From Mesobacillus jeotgali (lineage in GTDB: Bacteria; Bacillota; Bacilli; Bacillales; Cytobacillaceae): 64,000 nucleotides of DNA. The notes beneath the pieces are model-generated. The model made no database searches. It had not been told where the DNA came from and worked only from the letters and a program-made list of their open reading frames with translations. Of the stretch, positions 8,342 through 16,279 are shown piece by piece (position 1 is the first letter of the stretch; each line of letters begins with the position of its first letter). The stretch is from contig NZ_CP109811.1 of assembly GCF_014856545.2 (NCBI RefSeq), positions 2,784,001 through 2,848,000 of the forward strand, read 5' to 3'. A program made the position numbers and the translations under genes.

Positions 8342-8369
8342 AAAAAAAGGCCAAAATTGGCCTTTTTTT
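8342..8369 (-). terminator. Terminator of the receptor-pheromone operon
   Basis: Palindrome A7-GGCCAA-AT-TTGGCC-T7, fully symmetric, directly after the pro-peptide gene. Confidence 0.88.
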
Positions 8370-8376
8370 CTGCAGC

Positions 8377-8466
8377 TTAATATGGCGGCAGGATTGGCGG
8401 CATGCCGGACACTAGTACTCCCAGTGCCATTGCGCTTGTCATTAGAGCATACATCATTTTTTTCAT
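8377..8466 (-). CDS. Candidate quorum-sensing pro-peptide (NprX/Phr-like), 29 aa
   Basis: The ATG (8464-8466) lies one base past the stop of the NprR-like receptor, and its GGAGGA ribosome site overlaps the receptor's last codons. This is the same tight arrangement seen in nprR-nprX and rap-phr cassettes. The peptide has two lysines after Met, a hydrophobic export-like core (residues 5-20), then a short C-terminal tail, SGMPPILPPY. In RNPP systems the tail is exported, trimmed to 5-10 residues and re-imported to bind the TPR receptor. The Pro-rich tail differs from the known NprX signal, so the active form is unknown. Confidence 0.75.
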   Translation of the reverse strand: MKKMMYALMTSAMALGVLVSGMPPILPPY

Positions 8467-8467
8467 T

Positions 8468-9699
8468 TTACATTCCTCCATTACTGATTTTTTCAATATA
8501 TTTTACTGCTTGATCAAACCTACCTATATTTCGGTAATGGTTTGATAGCATTTTGTAAAAACAAATTAATTCTTCACTTTTCCCATCACTTTCTTCTAAA
8601 TAAGGTATAACCTTAGATTCGGTGTAGGCAAGAGACTTTTCCGGGGAATCGAGTGCCATAATATAGTAGTTTGAAAGAATCCTATATTTCTTATTATCTA
8701 ACTGTTTTGATAAAAAGAAAGATTCATCAAAGGCCTCTTTGGCTCTTTCATATTCTTTTAACTCGAAGTTCATCTCACCAATTGTATAATGGTAATTAAA
8801 TAATTTAAAGTGTTCTTTGGTTGAAGAGATTTGCTTTTTTCTAGATAGTATAAAGCCTCTTTATAGTTATGAACCTTTTTCTGTAAATATCCCATATTGT
8901 GATATATTTCTGGTAACATGCTCTCTTCATTTAACATTTCTGCATTCCTTATTAAATGCTTGAAATTTTCTTGGGCTTCATCGTAAATTTTTGTATTAGT
9001 ATAATTGATCCCAAGCAGCATCATTACGTGCAGAATTTTCTTAAAATTATACTCAAGCATAAATTCCTGAAGAGCAAGCTTTCCAAAATGGATTGCATAT
9101 CCTGGTTCTTCTAATAAAGTTTTTGCTATTGCTCTGTGATAAAGAATCTCTCCGCTAGCAATCTCGATTTTAGAATCCTTACCAATGGAGTCTAAAAGTT
9201 CATCTGCTCTTTTGTATGATCCCTTCTTTAATAACCATACAGCATACAGATAGGAAAATAAAGCCATTTGAGGTTGGGAAAATATTTTCTTCTGCTTATT
9301 CAATAGTTCATATTGTATCTGTGCTTCAGGAATCAACCCTTTAAAAATCAAGTATCTAAATTTAGTTAATTCATATGTATGTAGATTCGTAGTAAATGGA
9401 ATTATCCCTTCAAACTCCTTCAATCTTTCCATCACTTCATCGGCTTCATCGTTTAAAAAATAGTCAATTTTTTCATTCAGCTCCGCCACCAGCTGTTTAA
9501 TTTGATCCTCATTTTCTGTGATAGAAGCAAGGTTGACGCCAAGCCTTTCGAGCAACAGGCCCATAGTTTCTTCATTGGCTTCCTTTGAATTGCTTTCAAT
9601 CTTGCTTAAATGGGGAACTGAACATATGCCATTTGCCAGTTCCTTCTGTGTTAGACCTTGCTGAATTCTATAAAATTTTATGAGTGGTCCAAACTGCAT
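8468..9699 (-). pseudogene. RNPP-family quorum receptor (NprR-like), broken by one frameshift
   Basis: Residues 1-60 hold an XRE-type HTH (FYRIQQGLTQKELANGI, HLSKIES), followed by TPR repeats, as in NprR and PlcR. The first frame (start 9699) ends after 309 residues at 8770. TPR coding continues in another frame to 8468 (NYHYTIGEMNFELKEYERA). Joining the frames needs one extra A in a run of six A residues (plus-strand T run 8835-8840), after YYLEK; the joined protein would be about 411 aa, close to NprR. The break could be a true mutation, slippage during transcription, or a sequencing error. The downstream peptide gene is intact. Confidence 0.8.
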
Positions 9700-9828
9700 A
9701 CATTCACCTTCCGTTTTCTTTTAATCTACCATCTTTTTAAACTTTTTAAACAGTGCAAAAGTACTATTTTTGAAAAATTCTATATTTTATAAATTGTTTC
9801 TTCATATAGTACAACAAATAATGAAATA

Positions 9829-9860
9829 AAGCCACCCGGGTCAATCAACCCGGATGGCTG
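9829..9860 (-). terminator. Terminator of the subtilase gene
   Basis: GCCA(T)CCGGGT/ACCCGGGTGGC hairpin with a short loop right after the protease stop codon. It separates the protease transcript from the receptor gene. Confidence 0.8.
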
Positions 9861-9879
9861 GCATGGATGTGAGTTTGAA

Positions 9880-11160
9880 TTATCTTACACGAGGGAAACC
9901 AAAACCTGACGCGTAGTCATCGCCAGTAGCTGCTCCTGTTCCACCTTTGATGTCATATAGCTTCGCGCGTCTTTGGATTTCAGAACGAAGCTGAGAGTTG
10001 CTCCAAGATTTATTTGCTGACCATAGTTTAGCTGCAAGGCCAGAGATGTGTGGCGTCGCCATTGATGTGCCGCTCATCGTAGCATAGTTTCCATCTACGG
10101 CTGTTGAATAAATTCCGCCGCCAGGTGCTGCTACTTCAACGTCCTTTTCCTGGATATAGTAGTCGCCGTCCGTATATGGGTTACCACGAGATGAAAAGTC
10201 AGATACTTTATGTGTTCCATTTACGAAAGCATTATCCAGTGAAGCTACTGCAATCGCATTTGTTAAGGCACCAGGATAACCTATCGTGTTCGCGCTTGGT
10301 CCACTGTTACCTGCAGCAGCTACTACTAATGCACCCCTGCTGTATGCATAATCAACAGCACTTGCAATCATAGAATCCTTGCCGCTTGAACCTAATGACA
10401 TCGAGATGACGACTTTTGTTCCTGTACGAACACCTTCATCTGCAGCATGACGGATTGCCCCTGCGATATCATCTGAATACCCAGAACCATTATCGCCTAA
10501 TACCTTATAGCCCCAAAGTTCAGCTTCCGGCGCTACTCCATACACTCCTGCTCCATCGTATCCGCCATTCGCGACAGCAGTTCCGGCAACATGTGTACCA
10601 TGGCCCTGACGGTCAGTACATGATCCATTGACCATTGAAGAGTAAGATTGGGTGAAATCTTTACACTGTTCAACATTATCAGTCAGATCAATGTGATTGC
10701 GGTTGATCCCTGTGTCAAGAACGGCTACCTTGATTCCATTCCCGCCGCTTGTAGACTGGATATAGTTATCATTATAGATGGCTTGAATTCCCCAAGGAGT
10801 CTGGTCAGATGGATAAGACGCCTGCGCAGTGTAGTCGCCCTTGCCTTTACCGTTTCCATTCCCTTCTACCCGGGCATCGATTGTATGGGTGCCAACCTGG
10901 GAAACTTCAATATTCTTATTTTTCAATAGAGCCTGATATTGCTTGCTGTTTACTTCTGTTGTGAACCCTTGATTACCAAAATCCCATCGTTTTCCATATT
11001 GTTCTTTCGCCTTTGCTTGTTCTGCACTCGGACCTTTAATTAAAACTCGGTAAGTATCCTGGCTTTCTTGCACTCCCGCGCCAAAAGCCCCTGTTGCAAA
11101 CATCGAAAATCCCATTGCTAAACTAAGTACTGCGGATCCGAGTATTCTCTTCTTTTTCAT
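9880..11160 (-). CDS. Secreted subtilisin-like serine protease (S8)
   Basis: 426 aa. Signal peptide at residues 1-27 (KKKR, hydrophobic core, ATGAFGA), inhibitor-I9-like propeptide to about 115, then the S8 catalytic domain. The triad is complete: Asp in VAVLDTGIN, His in GHGTHVAGT, Ser in GTSMATPH; the oxyanion Asn is in AAAGNSGPS. A Cys pair (CKDF and NGSC) probably forms a disulfide, as in some thermostable Bacillus proteases. A Gly/Lys-rich linker (GNGNGKGKG) joins propeptide and mature enzyme. It lies next to the quorum receptor in the same direction; in B. cereus NprR activates a secreted protease, so it is a candidate target here. Confidence 0.93.
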   Translation of the reverse strand: MKKKRILGSAVLSLAMGFSMFATGAFGAGVQESQDTYRVLIKGPSAEQAKAKEQYGKRWDFGNQGFTTEVNSKQYQALLKNKNIEVSQVGTHTIDARVEGNGNGKGKGDYTAQASYPSDQTPWGIQAIYNDNYIQSTSGGNGIKVAVLDTGINRNHIDLTDNVEQCKDFTQSYSSMVNGSCTDRQGHGTHVAGTAVANGGYDGAGVYGVAPEAELWGYKVLGDNGSGYSDDIAGAIRHAADEGVRTGTKVVISMSLGSSGKDSMIASAVDYAYSRGALVVAAAGNSGPSANTIGYPGALTNAIAVASLDNAFVNGTHKVSDFSSRGNPYTDGDYYIQEKDVEVAAPGGGIYSTAVDGNYATMSGTSMATPHISGLAAKLWSANKSWSNSQLRSEIQRRAKLYDIKGGTGAATGDDYASGFGFPRVR

Positions 11161-11532
11161 TCTCTTGCTCCTCTCACCCTTGAAAATTTTACAGCTCGCC
11201 GGCTGCAGAAATAAGTATATTTTAAATTTTCAGCTAATATCAACAGATAACCGAGCCGTTTTGATTGGGAAAAATGGTGTATAAAAACGCTGTATTGGCG
11301 CTTAATTGGGATAGGTTTACCATTTACATTTCCAATTCAATAACCTTTCCCTGTTGGGAACTTTAACTTTGTAATATTGTTTTCTTCCATATAGGTATCT
11401 CTAATTAATACTGAAGAAAGCTGCTGCTGGCAAAATAAAAAATGGGAAATCACCATTCGAAAATATTGGGAAACCAAATGCTTTCACAGATGTATTTTAG
11501 GAAAAAGGACAAAACACAGCCTCCTGAAGCAG
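11161..11532. other. Intergenic region upstream of the protease, with repeated TTGGGAA-like motifs
   Basis: No gene seen. TTGGGAA occurs at 11265-11271, 11354-11360 and 11466-11472, with near matches at 11306-11312 (TTGGGAT) and 11442-11448 (ATGGGAA). The copy at 11466 sits in a small dyad, TTGGGAAACCAA. Clustering upstream of a secreted protease suggests regulator binding sites, but no factor can be named. Confidence 0.35.
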
Positions 11533-11568
11533 AAAAAAACACTCCGATAATCATTATCGAAGTGTTCA
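11533..11568 (-). terminator. Terminator of the B12/STAS operon
   Basis: AACACT..CGATAAT/ATTATCG..AGTGTT stem with one mismatch per arm, directly after the stop of the PAS-STAS gene; T-rich on the leftward transcript. Confidence 0.78.
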
Positions 11569-11570
11569 TT

Positions 11571-12317
11571 CTAAAGAGATTTTTTAAATGCTTTGCTGAG
11601 AGAATTTAAAAAAGGCACATCGGGGACAGTTTTTGAATTATTAAGGTAAAAAGCATGATTCGGCTTAATCCCGATAATACATGGCTGAAGCCCCATGACC
11701 TGCAGTTCCTTAACAAGTGCAACGAAAGCTTCAACACCTTCGCTTGTTAAATTTCCGACACCATTAAAATCGAACAGTACCTCTTGATAGCCACCAGCCT
11801 GGGAATTTTCCAATACCCTCTTTTCATTCTGGCTGATCAATTCACTATCCAGGTTTCCAAAAAGAGGCACCAATGCAGTACTCTTGGTTAACTTAATGAA
11901 TGGGCAGGAAAGACTTTTAATCTCGAAAAGTGTTTTTTCGACCAGCTCTTTTTTTTCAAGCAGTTCAAGATTTGTGTCTGCCAGCCGTTTACGGTGTTTT
12001 TCAACAATACTTTCTAGTTCTTTAAGGCGATTGTCTTTTTCAACACAGATGATATGACCCCGACTGTCATTCCAATTTACACTTAAATCGAACAGGGCAT
12101 AAAGAGATTCTTTGGTTTTCATGATTAATTCGCCTTCCATCCTGCTTTCCAAATTTCCAAATATGTTTTTTATTTTTCCATGGCTTTCCCAGTCCACAAG
12201 GTCAAGAAAATTATCACCTATTGAAAATATTTCTGAGCTTACTTGAGAAAAATCAAGGATATTATAGTCACGGTCTATTAAAAAATACGGTTGCGGCAAA
12301 TATTTAAGATCCGACAT
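11571..12317 (-). CDS. PAS - coiled coil - STAS protein (RsbR-like output module)
   Basis: 248 aa. Residues 1-100 read as a PAS fold (PYFLIDRDYNILDFS). Residues about 100-135 are a charged coiled coil, and about 135-248 a STAS domain (CPFIKLTKSTALVPLFG, then VLFDFNGVGNLTSEGVEAF). The order sensor-coil-STAS matches RsbR and YtvA type stressosome proteins. The usual phosphoacceptor position has NLTSEG instead of the common D(S/T) pair, so phospho-regulation may differ. It overlaps the upstream cobalamin-binding gene by 14 bases and is last in a four-gene operon, suggesting it transmits that protein's signal. Confidence 0.78.
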   Translation of the reverse strand: MSDLKYLPQPYFLIDRDYNILDFSQVSSEIFSIGDNFLDLVDWESHGKIKNIFGNLESRMEGELIMKTKESLYALFDLSVNWNDSRGHIICVEKDNRLKELESIVEKHRKRLADTNLELLEKKELVEKTLFEIKSLSCPFIKLTKSTALVPLFGNLDSELISQNEKRVLENSQAGGYQEVLFDFNGVGNLTSEGVEAFVALVKELQVMGLQPCIIGIKPNHAFYLNNSKTVPDVPFLNSLSKAFKKSL

Positions 12318-12966
12318 TTGATTTCACTCCATGCTGATGACGGCCAAGCCAATCGTTTACTTCTTCCAGGTTTTTAAGAAAAAGCGTCCGTTCCGAACCA
12401 TACCGGTCAAATTCATAATGACTTAACAGTCTGCCACCTACAATTACGACAGGGTGGTACGGAAGCTCTTCTAATTCTTTAATATAGGGACGAAGGTGCT
12501 CTGCATGGTACAGGATTGAAAAAGACAGGCAAATAGCATCCGGTTTCCACTCCTCAGCTGCTTTCTTAACATACTCCAGTGGAAGGTTTGGACCATGGAA
12601 TTTTATTTCCCAACCATTTTCACTGAACAGCTGGCTGGTCATCTTCAGCCCAAGGTAATGCTGTTCACTTTCAACACAAAGAAACATCGCTTTTTTTCCA
12701 ATAGAAGAGAATGGCTGGTCCTTTCCTTTTTGCCAAATGTATCGTGCCAATAAGTAATCACAGGTTGAAGTTGCTAAATGCTCATCCGCAACAGTGATTT
12801 TATTGGTCTCCCACAAGTGACCGATATGTCTCATTGCAGCCGTAATGATGTTTTCATAAATATACAGACTATCTTTCGAGCCCTTTCTTTCGTCATCCAG
12901 CAGTTCCCATGAGGCATCCTGATCGCCTTCAAGCAATAGCTGCGAAAGCTCTATAGCCTTTTCCAT
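12304..12966 (-). CDS. CarH-like cobalamin-binding protein without DNA-binding domain
   Basis: 220 aa. The N-terminal half is a four-helix cap with W-x9-EH (LWETNKITVADEH). The C-terminal half is a Rossmann B12 domain with ExHxxG (EQHYLG), where the His would be the lower cobalt ligand, then ICLSFSI and VVIVGGR. W-x9-EH plus ExHxxG is the signature of the adenosylcobalamin photoreceptors CarH/LitR rather than of the DxHxxG enzymes. The MerR-type HTH that CarH carries is absent, so its output must go through a partner, most likely the PAS-STAS protein whose gene overlaps it. Light sensing is an inference. Confidence 0.82.
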   Translation of the reverse strand: MEKAIELSQLLLEGDQDASWELLDDERKGSKDSLYIYENIITAAMRHIGHLWETNKITVADEHLATSTCDYLLARYIWQKGKDQPFSSIGKKAMFLCVESEQHYLGLKMTSQLFSENGWEIKFHGPNLPLEYVKKAAEEWKPDAICLSFSILYHAEHLRPYIKELEELPYHPVVIVGGRLLSHYEFDRYGSERTLFLKNLEEVNDWLGRHQHGVKSNVGS

Positions 12967-12988
12967 CTCACCTCACCTCATTCATCTA

Positions 12989-13345
12989 TTATTCCTCACC
13001 TGATAATGAATCAATTGCGCTTTCAAGCATATTGATAAATACTCTGGAATGTTTATCATCACTCGACTTTTCAAAAGCAATAATCAGTCTTTTAAAATTA
13101 TCAATAAGATGCTCTGTCTTCATCCCTCTGGAAGTCAGGATTCCATTTAGCCATTGAGCATAATCAATAAAATATTTTTCCTCATCCATGTTAGCAGCTG
13201 TTTGAAGATATTTTATATGATGACCATTGTCCTCTTTGCATTTTTGCCTCCCGCTTTCTCCAAATTTTCCAAGCAAGATAGGATTATCCCTGTATATCCC
13301 GTCGGTAACTTCTTCTATAATTGAATTGATTAAAGAGGTGTTCAT
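12989..13345 (-). CDS. Helical conserved protein of unknown function in the B12/STAS operon
   Basis: 118 aa, predicted all-helical, with a conserved-looking block GRQKCKEDNGHHIKYLQTA and a later YFIDYAQWLNGILTSRG. The Cys and paired His might bind a metal or cofactor. The ATG at 13343-13345 overlaps the stop of the ABM gene (ATGA), and 22 bases separate its end from the cobalamin-binding gene, so it is a fixed operon member. I do not recognise the family. Confidence 0.7.
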   Translation of the reverse strand: MNTSLINSIIEEVTDGIYRDNPILLGKFGESGRQKCKEDNGHHIKYLQTAANMDEEKYFIDYAQWLNGILTSRGMKTEHLIDNFKRLIIAFEKSSDDKHSRVFINMLESAIDSLSGEE

Positions 13346-13647
13346 TCAGCTACCACCTTGTATCGCCCGACTTTTGGGCGGATTGACGCTAGTTCCTGAT
13401 CTGGATAATTCTTCTCAAGTTCATGAACTTTCTTATATGCGTCACTCGTAATGTAATTTACGTAATTTTCCTTTGAATCCCAGCAGATTTGAACGGTCAA
13501 CTCTGATGGTGTTTGTTCATTTTGCAGCAAATGGAAGGAAATGAATCCTTTATACTCATCTACCAGTCTCGACCTTTTTTGATAGATGCCAATCACTTCA
13601 TCAACCTTGCCTTCTGGTATGTTCACAGTGGAATGAACGATATACAT
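13342..13647 (-). CDS. Antibiotic-biosynthesis-monooxygenase (ABM) domain protein
   Basis: 101 aa from the ATG at 13645-13647, preceded by AGGGGGAAATGGAGT. It has the compact ABM ferredoxin-like fold: YIVHSTVNIPEGKVDEV, FISFHLLQNE, and a C-terminal helix with KVHELEKNY. The fold is shared by small quinol monooxygenases and by IsdG/HmoB haem-degrading enzymes; the residues here do not decide between them. It is first in the operon with the B12 and STAS genes, so it may act on a tetrapyrrole or a small redox signal (inference). Confidence 0.75.
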   Translation of the reverse strand: MYIVHSTVNIPEGKVDEVIGIYQKRSRLVDEYKGFISFHLLQNEQTPSELTVQICWDSKENYVNYITSDAYKKVHELEKNYPDQELASIRPKVGRYKVVAE

Positions 13648-13685
13648 ACTCCATTTCCCCCTATTTCCTTTTAAGACATAGTGCA

Positions 13686-13714
13686 ATTATACATTTCTGG
13701 GTGTATGCATTCAA
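13686..13714 (-). promoter_or_regulatory. Sigma-A-type promoter of the ABM-B12-STAS operon
   Basis: Leftward -35 TTGAAT (13709-13714), 17-bp spacer, -10 TATAAT (13686-13691), about 40 bases before the first start codon. Confidence 0.65.
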
Positions 13715-13820
13715 ATTAACGACTTCCACAGGAGAAATAGAATTTCCCTATAAAAAAAGACTTGTATTTTTCTTGCATTTAAAATAATATACTTAAAAGC
13801 TTTGAAAGGGAGAAAATGGT

Positions 13821-14606
13821 ATGATTAGAAAGCTAAAAGCAAGTGATAACGAAAGGGTTATGGACTTTTTGAAAGATGAAGCTGCCTTGAATCTCTTTAT
13901 AATTGGTGATATAGAGGCGTTCGGATATGATTCTGATTTCCAGGAGCTATGGGGTTTTTTTGGAGAGGAACATGATTTATCAGCGGTTTTGCTTCGGTTT
14001 CACAACTCTTTCATACCTTATTCTAAAACTGGCACAATACCCGTAAAAGAATTTTCGAAGATTATAAAATCATATCCAGATAAGATTTTCTTATCTGGAA
14101 AAAGTGACTTGGTTGAAAAATTCGAGAATATACCTGGGATCGAACTTGGCAAAAAGCAAGTGACATATTTCGCTGAATGTAATACTGATGAGTTTTTGGG
14201 GCAAACAGAATTTGAGATTAAACAAGCAAATATTGAAGATGTGGATCGAATAATTGAATTAAGAGCTGGGATAGAAGAATTTTATCCTAATCCAGATGCA
14301 TCCAAAATATTACGGCAATCCATGGAAACAGGTACCGGGAGAACCTATTACCTTGAGCAGGATGGACAGATGGCTGCTTCAGCTTCCACAGCTGCGGAAA
14401 ATTCAATGTCTGCTATGATCGTTGGGGTATGCACTCACAAAGATTATCGACGAAAAGGACTTGCAACCGCTGTAATGCAAAAACTATTCAAAGACATCAT
14501 GAATGAAGGAAAGTCATTATGCCTCTTTTATGACAACCCTGAGGCAGGCCGGATATATAAGCGGTTGGGCTTCGTGGATATCGGGATGTGGACCATGTAT
14601 CGGTGA
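13821..14606 (+). CDS. GNAT-family N-acetyltransferase
   Basis: 261 aa with an N-terminal degenerate half and a C-terminal GNAT domain. The acetyl-CoA loop reads VGVCTHKDYRRKGLATAVM (RRKGLA is the R/Q-x-x-G-x-G/A signature), and the end has YKRLGFVDIG. The start ATG follows GAAAGGGAGAAAATGGT. Two-domain architecture of this kind is common in Bacillus acetyltransferases of unknown substrate. Single gene closed by a terminator shared with the convergent threonine aldolase. Confidence 0.85.
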   Translation: MIRKLKASDNERVMDFLKDEAALNLFIIGDIEAFGYDSDFQELWGFFGEEHDLSAVLLRFHNSFIPYSKTGTIPVKEFSKIIKSYPDKIFLSGKSDLVEKFENIPGIELGKKQVTYFAECNTDEFLGQTEFEIKQANIEDVDRIIELRAGIEEFYPNPDASKILRQSMETGTGRTYYLEQDGQMAASASTAAENSMSAMIVGVCTHKDYRRKGLATAVMQKLFKDIMNEGKSLCLFYDNPEAGRIYKRLGFVDIGMWTMYR

Positions 14607-14613
14607 TAACAAA

Positions 14614-14641
14614 TAAAGCTGGATGTTAGCCATCCAGCTTT
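14614..14641. terminator. Bidirectional terminator
   Basis: AAAGCTGGATG/CATCCAGCTTT stem with a five-base loop between convergent genes. Confidence 0.85.
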
Positions 14642-14645
14642 CGTC

Positions 14646-15671
14646 TTATTGTCTGGCTGCCTTTATGATCGCTTCAATTGCCGTCTGAATTTGATCTTCA
14701 TTTACATCGTAATGGGTTACAAATCGTACAAAAGTAGGGCCAAATGTACCGGAAATGACTCCTTCCGAGCGAAGCCTCTCTACAAATATATCAGAAGTGA
14801 TGTTCAAGCCTGCTACATCTGCGACGACAATATTTGTTTCCGGCTGTCTGGCAAGCTTCATTCCAGGGATCGATTCGATTGCTTCTGCCAGTACCCTTGC
14901 ATTCCATTGATCTTCTCCAAGTCTATCTTTCATTTTAGTCAGGGCGATCAAACCAGGTGCAGCGATGACACCAGCCTGCCTCATACCGCCGCCGAGACGC
15001 TTCCTCCATTTACGGGCTTTTGAGATGAATTCTGCATCACCAGCTATGATTGACCCAACTGGTGCTCCGAGTCCCTTTGAAAGACATATTTGAACTGTAT
15101 CTGTGTTTTTGGCGAATTCCTTCACACTCACACCTGCAGCCGCTGCAGCATTGAACAATCTGGCACCATCAAGATGAACAGGTACTTTACTGGCTTGGGC
15201 AATACTATAGACCGCTTGCATATTTTCAACCGGAATAACTGCTCCCCCTGCCCGGTTGTGGGTATTTTCCAAACAAATCAACCCTGTTTCTGGATAGTGG
15301 ATATCCTCAGTTCGAATAGAATTTAAAACATCCTGTGGATCCATTGCTCCCCTGTGCCCTGGAATAGTCCTGGTCTGGACTCCGGCAAGGGCAGCTACTG
15401 CACCGGATTCATAATAAAAAATATGGGATTCTTCCTCCAACAGCAATTCCTGTCCTGGTCGGCAATGCGTTAGAACAGCAATTTGATTTCCCTGTGTTCC
15501 GCTCGTAACAAACAAAGCCGCTTCCTTGCCAAGTATTTCAGCTGCCGCTTCTTCCAGCTCCCTGACTGTTGGATCCTCTTTATAGACATCGTCACCCACC
15601 TCTGCTGTGTACATTGCTCTGCGCATTTCTTCAGTAGGTTTTGTGACAGTATCGCTTCTTAAGTCAATCAT
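14646..15671 (-). CDS. ltaE: Low-specificity L-threonine aldolase
   Basis: 341 aa, full length for the family. A PLP fold-type I enzyme: it begins MIDLRSDTVTKPTEEM, has GDDVYKEDPT, the ring-stacking region FVTSGTQGNQ, and the Schiff-base lysine in CLSKGLGAPVGS. It cleaves L-threonine or L-allo-threonine to glycine and acetaldehyde in the cytoplasm. Monocistronic; the ATG is preceded by GAGGGGGAAATA. Confidence 0.93.
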   Translation of the reverse strand: MIDLRSDTVTKPTEEMRRAMYTAEVGDDVYKEDPTVRELEEAAAEILGKEAALFVTSGTQGNQIAVLTHCRPGQELLLEEESHIFYYESGAVAALAGVQTRTIPGHRGAMDPQDVLNSIRTEDIHYPETGLICLENTHNRAGGAVIPVENMQAVYSIAQASKVPVHLDGARLFNAAAAAGVSVKEFAKNTDTVQICLSKGLGAPVGSIIAGDAEFISKARKWRKRLGGGMRQAGVIAAPGLIALTKMKDRLGEDQWNARVLAEAIESIPGMKLARQPETNIVVADVAGLNITSDIFVERLRSEGVISGTFGPTFVRFVTHYDVNEDQIQTAIEAIIKAARQ

Positions 15672-15804
15672 TATTTCCCCCTCATTTCTATGTAAATTCG
15701 TATTTATTCATATTCTACCAACAGAACCTGCAAAAAACTAACAGTTTCTATTGGAAAGCATTCGGGTATCTCTTTTACATACACTAAAAAAGGAGGAATT
15801 TAGT

Positions 15805-16230
15805 ATGAATATCGAAAAAGTTATGACCAGAGACGTAGAATATTGCAGTCCTGATACACCCATTCACGAGGTAGCCTCTAAAATGAAGGATCTTGATGTT
15901 GGGGTAATGCCTATTTGCGAGAATGACCAGTTGACAGGCCTGGCCACTGACAGGGATATTGTTTTGAAAGCAGTCGCGCAAAACACTTCAATGGATACAC
16001 CCATATCCGAAGTCATGACAACTGATCCAGTGCGCGGCACCGTTCATATGACGGCTGAGGAGGCTGCAGATTTGATGGCAGATGTACAAATACGAAGACT
16101 CCCAATTGTGGAAGACGGTAAAATGATTGGAATTGTATCATTAGGAGACCTGGCCGTGACCGAAAAGCTTGATGATGAAGCAGGACAAGCTCTTGAGGAT
16201 ATTTCAACTCCGGCAGAGCCTGAAAAATAA
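15805..16230 (+). CDS. CBS-domain-pair protein (YhcV-like)
   Basis: 141 aa from the ATG at 15805 after AAGGAGGAATTTAGT. Two CBS motifs make one Bateman module: residues 1-60 (VMTRDVEYCSPDTPIHEVA, GLATDRDIV) and 70-125 (VMTTDPVRGTVHMTAEEAA, GIVSLGDLA). These pairs bind adenine nucleotides and act as sensors. There is no fused effector domain, as in B. subtilis YhcV. A strong terminator follows. Confidence 0.88.
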   Translation: MNIEKVMTRDVEYCSPDTPIHEVASKMKDLDVGVMPICENDQLTGLATDRDIVLKAVAQNTSMDTPISEVMTTDPVRGTVHMTAEEAADLMADVQIRRLPIVEDGKMIGIVSLGDLAVTEKLDDEAGQALEDISTPAEPEK

Positions 16231-16239
16231 ATTAATTTT

Positions 16240-16272
16240 AAAATACCCCGCCGGCTGGCGGGGTATTTTATT
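16240..16272. terminator. Bidirectional terminator
   Basis: AAAATACCCCGCC/GGCGGGGTATTTTA stem with a GGCT loop between the CBS gene and the convergent STAS gene. Confidence 0.9.
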
Positions 16273-16279
16273 CTGATCC

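Noticed and set aside
8768..8773. The TGA ending the first frame of the NprR-like gene as another selenocysteine codon
   Set aside because: The receptor text continues in a different frame, not across the TGA in the same frame, and no SECIS-like hairpin follows. A homopolymer frameshift explains it.
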